From Amoebidium appalachense (lineage: Eukaryota; Ichthyosporea), in assembly GCA_963693365.1 (NCBI GenBank), contig CAVNZM010000004.1, forward strand, positions 2,852,001 through 2,916,000: 64,000 nt of DNA. Reading direction: 5' to 3'. The position numbers and the translations under genes are program-made. This document shows positions 48,773 to 64,000 of this stretch, piece by piece. The stretch's first letter is position 1. Each line of letters starts with the position of its first letter. The notes beneath the pieces were generated by a model. It was not told where the DNA came from. It did not search any database and worked only from the letters and a program-made list of their open reading frames with translations.

Positions 48773-50068
48773 ATGGTGGCGGTGTGATGTAGTTGGCCCT
48801 TGCCCTGTATGCAATAGGTAGTTGATGGCGTTGCTTTTTGTGTTGCTCTGTCAGGCTTGCATGAATGGTGTTGTGTTGTCATGTATGTATGGGGTGGTGA
48901 TAATCTTTTAGGACCTGCTATTTAAAAGGTACACCTTTCGAATGCAATTTTGCTGCATAGCCGTGCTGCGAGTTTTGCATAACACTTTCCCATATTTGAT
49001 CCTCAGTTTCTGATATGGCCTCGCTTAACTTCCTTGTTTGTTTGCTTGTTTGTTTTGCGTTTTGTTGAGCCGGGGGGAAGGGGGGGGGGGGGGGGGGGGA
49101 GGGGGGGGGGACATGGGGGTGGATGCTCTCCACTTAATCTATTCCTGGACCAAATTTTCCGAAATATGGAATATTCCGAATATTGCGTGCAGGCACCACC
49201 TTTGTCCCACCTATCTTGTTGTGCTGTGAATGGCTCCCGTGTGTTCTAAAATGACCCCAAGGTTCTGGATTTGAAGGGACTGTGAACGGTTCTTGGTTAG
49301 GGGTTGTCGAGGGTTCGAAATGTCAAGAGTTACGCGTATTCCACTGTAGCATACTGTATTCATGTCACCTGTGAATACATTTTCTCAAGCATTGCCCAGT
49401 GGAATGGTGCAGACTGATGGTCAGACAGTACATGGTGGTCACTGTCGTCTTTGTGTTTGTTATTCCCCCGGCCCCTCTTTTCCTCGGCCCCCCTTTGCCC
49501 TGGGGGGCTTCATATGAATCGGAAATGATTGTATCCCTTATTGGCCTTTACATAGCTCCCGGCCCGATCCCCTTCCTCTGACACGTGCCTGCCCCCCCCC
49601 CCCCCCCCCCCCCCCCCCTCCCCCCTCCCCCCCCCCTCCCCCCCGGAGCCGCGGGAGCCCGTTGGCCCCTCCCACCACCATGTAATACTATATATGCACA
49701 GCGGCAGCACACGTACAAGCAAGGTTCGTCCCATGAATGGCATGGGTAGCGGAAATATATGTGGCGATTGGGGAATTTCTTCTCTGAGCCGTTGATATCC
49801 CAATGTCGAAGTTCCCCCTTTTGTGCAACTAAAATGTTACAAGTGCGAGAATCGAACAAAAGAGCTGGCAACGTACATGTTGCCGTTGGATCAAATTGTT
49901 CCGAAACGGCGGTTTGGGGGCAAGAATGTTGAGATATAGCTGTAGTAAACATATAGCCAATTACCCTAGCAAGGTGAGGAAAATTTATAAAAAATAGGAA
50001 CATACGTCTTGTGGACGGTCGGAGTAAACAGTTGCCAAACCTCGGGAAAAACTTTACGCTAGTTTTGG
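48773..50068. other. Spacer between POLL and RRM1
   Basis: 3' flank of POLL and upstream region of RRM1. It contains G and C tracts (49080-49111, 49592-49644) and a symmetric AATATTCCGAATATT motif near 49163. No canonical AATAAA was seen after POLL. A 181-codon minus-strand frame (49548-50093) is rejected as a gene elsewhere in this report. Confidence 0.6.
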
Positions 50069-50104
50069 TTGGCACACAATCACGCCGATTCAACGGGAGT
50101 TTTC

Positions 50105-50172
50105 ATTGGCTTGGAGTTTTGGCGGGAGAGATTGACCAATCATATTCATTGTTGTCAGGTTTTCGGCGCGCA
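50105..50172 (+). promoter_or_regulatory. E2F-like and CCAAT elements of RRM1
   Basis: An inverted CCAAT (ATTGG, 50105-50109), an E2F-like TTTTGGCGGGAGA (50117-50129), a direct CCAAT (50136-50140) and a second E2F-like TTTTCGGCGCGC (about 50160-50171) lie 125-190 nt upstream of the RRM1 start codon. E2F control of ribonucleotide reductase genes at the G1/S transition is established in animals and plants. Binding here is inferred from sequence only. Confidence 0.55.
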
Positions 50173-50294
50173 TAGCTTTCAACGAAAAGCGCACGACGCT
50201 CTGCACAGCTGGTCATTCTCGCGTCTTGCCCTCACTAGCACACACCTACTCTTCGAATAATACTTAGTCGTGTTTGAACGCAGAGAAGTCAAAA

Positions 50295-57898
<7,604 letters not shown>

Positions 57899-58890
57899 GG
57901 GAGGTCCTTGGGTCCGTATTAGTTTGGGGTGTTTATCTTTTTCTTTCTTTCTTTTTTTCCTTTTTTCCTTTCTTTTGTGATGTGGTTGTTGGCATGAGAC
58001 GATACCAAATAGGTGTGTGGTACATGCATTTGCGCATATAGAAGAAACGCAGCTGGGTACTCTAAGTTATCCGATTCAAAACGGATGTGATTGGAGTCAG
58101 AGATTCGAATGGAGGCTTATAATGAGAGTTTTTTTCTGAGCGTTTTTTGAACCATATCTTGCATAATTACTCAGTGCCGTGGGTACCGCATACTCTTACT
58201 TGCATCAATATATAGAAAAGCATTAGGCATTTTGAATATAGGACTTCGATCACTAAGACGCTATTTGTTAAGGGGGAAATAGTGCTTTATCGGACCTTAA
58301 AAAAAATCCAAACACATCTAGAAGGTTTGTTCACGTGTACCTAATGCTGGTGTGTACAATAGGAACAGTAGCACTGATTAATGGTAAGTTGATGCCGCCA
58401 GGTGCAGCAGCAACAAGTAGCTCAATTCGATCTATAAGTAACCTTTGCACATGTGTCACCACCATTCTGGCTACAAACATTTCTAATCCCCCCTCCTCCC
58501 TCCCTCCCCCCCCCCCCCCCCTCCCCCCTCCCCCCCCCCCCCCCCCCCCCCCCTTCTTTTTCCTCAACCTGAACGGGCTAACAGGCACAGGAGGGTTGTG
58601 ACTTTTCATGCAGGTCTCCAATTACGAGACACCTTTGTGTTTCCCACTGGCTTAGTTCACCAATACGATTTGTTCAGAGGCGTTATTGCGAAGTAGCGTA
58701 TCGCCAAGGAGATAGAAGAAGGTTTAAAAAGCGAATGCTCTTCTGTAATGGAGGAGATAGTAGTTATGATACGAAGTGAAAGCTTGCTGACTTAAACTAG
58801 GTGATCTAACGTAAGTGGTGTAATAACCGGAGAGATAATATCCGAGATCTAATGGATTAAATCTCTTGATGATTGCGTGAGCCGTAGGCG
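57899..58890. other. 3' flank of RRM1, no gene seen
   Basis: Begins with a T-rich 3' UTR-like segment. It then runs through AT-rich sequence with one C tract (58492-58553). No AATAAA was found within 900 nt of the stop codon, so the polyadenylation signal is either a variant or not visible. No recognisable exon on either strand. Confidence 0.55.
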
Positions 58891-58940
58891 GTCTGCTCGC
58901 ACAACTTTGTAACCGTTATACAAGCCCCTCTCCCCCCTCC

Positions 58941-58987
<47 letters not shown>

Positions 58988-59035
58988 ATAATATTAATAA
59001 AATATATAAAATAAAAAACCACCTCGCCTTCTTCT

Positions 59036-59098
<63 letters not shown>

Positions 59099-59257
59099 CA
59101 CCCCACCACCACCACTAAAAAAAATATATAAAAAATAAAAGGAAATAAAGGCCCCTTCCTCTTCGTCTACACCACCGCCACCACTGCTGCCGTCTCTGCC
59201 GCCGACACCACCGGGCACCACTACACATACAAACACACACACACACACACACACACC

Positions 59258-59308
<51 letters not shown>

Positions 59309-59316
59309 ACACACAA

Positions 59317-59347
<31 letters not shown>

Positions 59348-59488
59348 CACACACAACACACACCGCACCCCCCAAAAGCTGCTGACTGAAGTAAATTTTC
59401 TCTACCCGGGCCCTGTCCTTCCTACTTTTACATCCTCCGTAATTCACAATTTAAGCTTTAATAAAAATAGCTACCCCCCCCCCCCCCC

Positions 59489-59524
<36 letters not shown>

Positions 59525-59838
59525 ATCTCTTCTGCTCCTCGACATTATATAGATAGCTCCTCCTCCTCCTCCTTCTGCTCCCCATCCTGTGCCGGTTAGC
59601 CCGTTCAGGTTGTGACTTGAATTAGACTAGCGGGAGCTACGGTTTTGCACAAGCACTGCATTCTTTGCTGCATGCCTCTGCGGCAGAGTCTGCTTGCACA
59701 ACTTTGTAACCTATACAACCCCCTCCCCCTCTCCCTCCCCCCCCCCCCCCCCCCCCCCCCCCCCCACCAAAAAAAAAAAAAAAAAAATCACCTCGCCTTC
59801 CTCTACCCCCCCCCCCCCCCCCCCCCCCCTCCTCCCCC

Positions 59839-59877
<39 letters not shown>

Positions 59878-60040
59878 ACCCCACCCCACCCCACCACCAC
59901 CACCACCACCACCACCACTAAAAAAAATAAAAATTAAAAATTAAAATAACTTAAATTAAAGGCCCCTTCCTCTTCGTCTACACAACCGCCACCACTGCTG
60001 CCGTCTCTGCCGCCGACACCACCGTGCACCACTACACATA

Positions 60041-60132
<92 letters not shown>

Positions 60133-60372
60133 CACACACATGTACACACACAACACACACTGCACCCCCCAAAAGCTGCTGACTGAAGTAAATTTTCTCT
60201 ACCCGGGCCCCGTCCTTCCTCCTTTTACATCCTCCGTAATTCACAATATATTAATAATAACAGCTATTCCCCCCCCCCCCCCCCCCAAAAAAAAAAAAAT
60301 ATATATATATAAAAAAAAAAAAAAAAAAAAAAAAAAGGCAATTTCTTCTGCTCCTCGACATTATATAGATAG
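58891..60372. repeat. Tandem segmental duplication, two copies of about 0.7-0.8 kb
   Basis: Copy 1 runs 58891-59556 and copy 2 runs 59689-60372. Both have the same order of parts: GTCTGCTYGCACAACTTTGTAAC; C tract and A tract; CACCTCGCCTTCYTCTACC; second C tract; CACCACCACTAAAAAAAT; GGCCCCTTCCTCTTCGTCTA and ACTGCTGCCGTCTCTGCCGC; (CA)n; CCCCAAAAGCTGCTGACTGA; TACCCGGGCC; C tract then A tract; GACATTATATAGATAG. Unique parts are over 90 percent alike by eye, while homopolymers and CA lengths differ. No coding frame is conserved. Confidence 0.92.
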
Positions 60373-61112
60373 CAGCTACATCCCCAGACCAAGAAAAAAT
60401 CCTTCCCCCCCTCCGCCCCTCCCCCCGCCTTCCCCCCCTCCCCCCCCCTCCCCTCCCCCCCCCCCTCCCCCCCTAGCCCGCACAACAATCCACCCACCCG
60501 GCCACCGTGGCTACCCACCCACCCACCGGCCACCGTGGCACCCGGCCCCCGGCCGACCGCGGGTGGGCTGGCATGCATATGATGATCGATACTGCATAGC
60601 ACTCCTGAGATCCGAGTGGGAAAAGATATTGTGTACAGGCTAGCCCACCGACTACACTAATCCGACAAAAAACGCTTTCTTGGCAGACCCAAAACTCATA
60701 CTTACAGGACGATTTTATGCATGCCGAATTTGAGTTATAGCTGGTTGTAGCCACGCAATTTTTTTTTTCTTTTTACACTCTCACACCCGGCAGCCCGAAC
60801 ATGGCATGAGGTCGCTGACGCGTCACTCGATATGACCGGTAAAACTTTAGAGGGTGAAGGGGGACAAGCAAATTTTACCCGTGAGGGAAAGTGGCAATAG
60901 CCTAATTGGGAAAAGAGCGGAGGAATGGCGGGAAACAGGGTAAGACCCAGTATTGGCGTTGGGGCGATCGATGATGAGGCAGGAGAGGTATGGTTAAGGA
61001 GATGACATGATGACAGGTTCAAGCAAAGGCCTAATCATGGAACGTGGTATGAAATTCTATTTGATATTAACCATAAAATGGATAAAGGACTCCCCCCCCC
61101 TCCCCCCCTCCC

Positions 61113-61161
<49 letters not shown>

Positions 61162-61886
61162 GTACACATACACAAAAAAAAGAAAAAAAAAAGCAGGAGA
61201 GAAAACGAGGCACTAGCATATGAGAAGAGTAAGTATATATATGACAACAAGCTTGTGGTCTGGGGAGACCTGGGGCCCAAAGGGGTGCGGGCTGGGGCCG
61301 GGGGGGGGGGGGGGGGGGGGGGGGATGGTAGGGGATTGGGTGTTAAACGTGTATGCAAGGTGTATATGCTGGGGTGGGTAAGGGCCCAGGAGGTGTGAGG
61401 GAGGGGGGAGGAAGGGGGGGGGGGGGGGGGGGGGGGGGGAGGGGGGGGAGGGAGAAGAAGGGAGGGGACGGGAGGGATCCCGGAGGGAGGAGAATTTAAG
61501 ATTTCGTGGAACTAGGGTTTGCATGATGCATCATGATCAAACTTTGCAAACACGAAAGCAAAAACTTAAATTGTATGACGGCAATACCAATATAAGCCAG
61601 GGGATACTTGCCTGCATGCATAATGATGTCATTGATAGCAAGACGGGTCATATCGTGTTGTGTGTTTTCTCTTCTTGACCAAGTCATTCCTCCCGGCTCT
61701 CGATAAATACGAATGGCAGAGCGCTAGCATGAACCGTCTTACACGTGCACATCCACACACGCATGCACACAAACACTGACACATGCACACATATGCACAC
61801 ACGAGCACGCACAAGCCCCCACACAACCCCCCCCCCCTCCCCCCCCCCCTTCTCCCCCTACACCGTTGACACACACACACAACGCG

Positions 61887-61922
<36 letters not shown>

Positions 61923-61991
61923 TCCACACACACACAGCGGGCGCAGAGAGACTCACACGTACGGAAATTCCCCAGCAGCCTGGCTGAGGGA
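60373..61991. other. Intergenic spacer, no gene seen
   Basis: Includes C-rich sequence, a duplicated CCGGCCACCGTGG (60498 and 60527 region), C and G tracts (61107-61147, 61301-61324, 61418-61439), a perfect palindrome CATGATGCATCATG near 61522, and CA/CG repeats at 61871-61920. Open frames here are repeat translations. Confidence 0.6.
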
Positions 61992-61997
61992 TTTATT
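61992..61997 (-). terminator. Candidate poly(A) signal of syntaxin-5
   Basis: TTTATT on the + strand (AATAAA on minus), about 237 nt after the syntaxin-5 stop codon. Confidence 0.4.
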
Positions 61998-62233
61998 ATA
62001 TTTGATATTAACGTGACACCGTATCCATGAATCTATAAACTACATCAATACTAGAGTACCAAAACTCTCACATGGAAATGCAACATTTCATTCAAACTAC
62101 GTCATCACCACACGACATTCAGCAATTACTTATCTCATGCCAGCAGCCCAAGTTCCCAACTCATCATTCACGACAACACACAAATGCCTATGCCATTGAA
62201 ATTTTTACACAAAAAACACGTTAAAACTCTAAC

Positions 62234-62671
62234 TTAGTTCATGAACCCCACGAACAACACAAAGAATATTATAAGCACGGCAAATATCTTGATCATGAGC
62301 CCCCTATTGCTGCTGACACTGCTGAAGTATTTGAGCAGCTCAGTGTGTGCCCCCTCTATGTTCATCTCAGCATCGGCAGTCAGATCGTCGATCCTGTGTG
62401 TGCCCAACAGTCAGAATTGTTCCCTCCCTCCCCCCCTCCCTCAAACCCCCCCCCCCCCTTCTCCCCCCCCCCAAAGCGCCGCTGCCTGGCATGGGTAGTG
62501 CTGGCACACACAACCAGACGTGCACGCATAAGCCACGGGTTCACGATGCATGGGTGTGTGTGCGCACATGCGCGCGCGCTCGCGCGCACACACACACACA
62601 CCACACACATGCACACGTACAGGCACACACGCCACACATACACCCGGGACACACATACACATACCCCCCCA

Positions 62672-62702
<31 letters not shown>

Positions 62703-62722
62703 CCCTCCCCCCCCCTCTCCCT

Positions 62723-62782
<60 letters not shown>

Positions 62783-63254
62783 CCACCGGTACACATATCA
62801 TTCAATTATTCCAGGCAAAGTCCCTTTGACAACCAACTTCTAATGAATGACCAACAACCTGTCACCGCATGCCCTTCATTTTCTCCCCAGCCAACCGTGA
62901 CACTACCTTCATAAGGTACCGATTGCTAAAAATATCATTTTGAACAGCGATTGCCAAACAACTGCCAACAACAAACCAAACCTCTCCCCCCCAACTATGC
63001 ATACTTGTTGTGTGTGCTTCGCACAAACTGCATTGTTTTTCCGTCTTGACTGTGTACTTCGTACTCTGTAGCACATCCTAACCACCTCCCCGACCCCCCC
63101 CCCTCCCCCTCACCCCCCTCCTCCCTACCCACCTTTGGATAGTCTGACCCTGTTCATGCACCATAGCCGCCAGCTGTGTAAATATGCCCCCCAGCTCTGC
63201 TATCGTCTTGTTGATCTGGTCCATCGCTTTGCTGCGCTCCTGGTTGTAGGCATT
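62234..63254 (-). CDS. STX5: Syntaxin-5 (Qa-SNARE), C-terminal part, 2 exons, 5' end missing
   Basis: Exons 63254-63133 and 62393-62234, joined AG|G in phase, give 93 codons plus stop. The first exon holds most of the SNARE helix (TIAELGGIFTQLAAMVHEQG) with the zero-layer Gln in FTQLAAMV. The second completes it (TIQRIDDL, NIEGAHTELLKYFSSVSSNR) and ends in a tail anchor (MIKIFAVLIIFFVLFVGFMN). The HTELLKYFSSVSSNR-MIKIF arrangement is diagnostic of syntaxin-5/Sed5, which drives ER-to-Golgi and intra-Golgi membrane fusion from the cytosolic face. Upstream exons (Habc domain and linker) are not recognisable between 63255 and 64000 and probably lie beyond the window. Intron 62394-63132 carries a dispersed repeat copy. 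Confidence 0.87.
62996..63079 (+). repeat. Dispersed ~80-bp repeat, copy C
   Basis: ACTATGCATACTTGTTGTGT, GCATTGTTTTTCCGTCTTGA, then CTGTGTACTTCGTACTCTGT and AGCACATCCTAACC. It lies in the syntaxin-5 intron, antisense to the gene, between C tracts. It is the best bridge between the other copies, sharing its head and tail with 5257-5334 and its ACTTCGTACTCTGT with 15263-15349. Confidence 0.7.
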
Positions 63255-63458
63255 CTGCGCACCACAAGTAAGCCCTTAGACCCTGATTATCATAGCAAAG
63301 ATCCCATTCCCATTCCCATTCCTTCCTTCCTTCTGCATGCACCCACTTTTCAACCCTCAATCATTTTCGAGTTATTCACCAACCACCCCCCCCCCCCCCC
63401 CCCCTTCCCCCCCCCCCCCCCCTCCCCCCCCCCCAAAACCCCGCCGCTGAAAAAAAAA

Positions 63459-63523
<65 letters not shown>

Positions 63524-64000
63524 AACCCGCACCCACAGCTCACCCTTCCTTCAAAAAACGCAAGAAATATGTTCAGTTATGTAACTATTTTGACGCCATG
63601 CCCCCCCCCCCCCCCCCCCCCCCCCCCTCCCCCGGAGGGCTCTTCCCTTCCCTCCCTTTGTCCCCCAGTGATACAGTAAAACATGAAGTCCTCGAAGCAA
63701 CCACCATGACATGATACTCCCGCTCAGACTGTCCGACCCCCTTCTAGGGTAACAGCCCCCCCCCCCCCTCCCCTCCCTCCCTCTAACAAGCAAAAACGTT
63801 TGCCATATATTTCTTATTACACAGACGGTGCACCCTGGCGTCCTCTCTGTGACCCTTCCTCCCCCCCCCCCCCCCCCCCCCTCCCCCCCCCCCCTCCCCC
63901 CCCTCTAACACCTGTAACACTGAAACACACACACATCGTAGGAGAGCAAGACGAACACACGTTTCCAGCACGGCAATGCCTGCCTCTGTAATACCCCCCC
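63255..64000. other. Presumed syntaxin-5 intron, no exon recognised
   Basis: C tracts, a (GA)n block (63465-63519) and mixed sequence. A minus-strand frame around 63660-63760 has no match to the syntaxin Habc or linker that I can recognise. Missing exons are either very short or beyond the window. Confidence 0.5.

Noticed and set aside
49548-50093. 181-codon minus-strand frame upstream of RRM1
   Set aside because: It lacks a recognisable domain, its last third is a homopolymer translation, and it overlaps the probable RRM1 promoter region. It is more likely a chance open frame, though the first 110 codons are free of repeats and could merit a database search.

Overview
This is a nuclear segment from an intron-rich eukaryote. 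Genes are split into many short exons with GT-AG introns of 44 bp to about 1.9 kb. Introns and spacers are saturated with G/C homopolymers (up to about 50 bases), (TG)n/(CA)n, (GA)n and minisatellites. Species cannot be fixed from the sequence; the proteins look like generic eukaryotic housekeeping proteins and the one autonomous transposon remnant is of DIRS/Ngaro type. I assembled gene models by hand, requiring every splice junction to be GT-AG (one GC-AG exception), every reading phase to match, and family motifs to continue across junctions.

Layout, left to right: 1-4.5 kb, repeat-rich with no certain gene (one possible orphan exon at 1065-1336). 4.8-8.0 kb (-), a secreted/membrane-anchored protein with two H-x-T-h motifs, read as a 2H-phosphoesterase-like enzyme, with its own TATA/CCAAT promoter. 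8.2-10.8 kb, spacer. 10.8-13.45 kb (-), a degenerate DIRS/Ngaro-like retroelement (reverse transcriptase plus RNase H, two frame breaks, flanking direct repeats). 14.2-34.1 kb (-), a 26-exon DHX36/RHAU-type DEAH-box G-quadruplex helicase, with a TA-flanked palindromic MITE and a second large inverted repeat in its introns. 34.1-34.65 kb, a short divergent promoter. 34.65-48.8 kb (+), a 19-exon DNA polymerase lambda. 50.3-57.9 kb (+), a complete 10-exon class Ia ribonucleotide reductase large subunit with E2F-like and CCAAT boxes upstream. 57.9-62.2 kb, spacer with an approximately 0.8-kb tandem duplication. 62.2-63.3 kb (-), the last two recognised exons of a syntaxin-5 Qa-SNARE whose 5' part runs toward or past the right edge.

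DHX36, POLL and RRM1 are contiguous and all serve nucleic-acid maintenance: G4 unwinding, gap-filling DNA repair and dNTP supply. DHX36 and POLL start 527 bp apart in opposite directions, so co-regulation is plausible but unproven. Syntaxin-5 (ER-Golgi traffic) and the 2H-like protein have no obvious functional link to them.

The least expected observations are: a dispersed, divergent ~80-bp repeat family found in introns of four of the five genes and beside C/G tracts; the MITE-like palindrome; micro- and minisatellites that abut or form splice sites; a GC-AG intron filled with a higher-order TG array; and a fixed polarity of C-run then A-run (or T-run then G-run) junctions.
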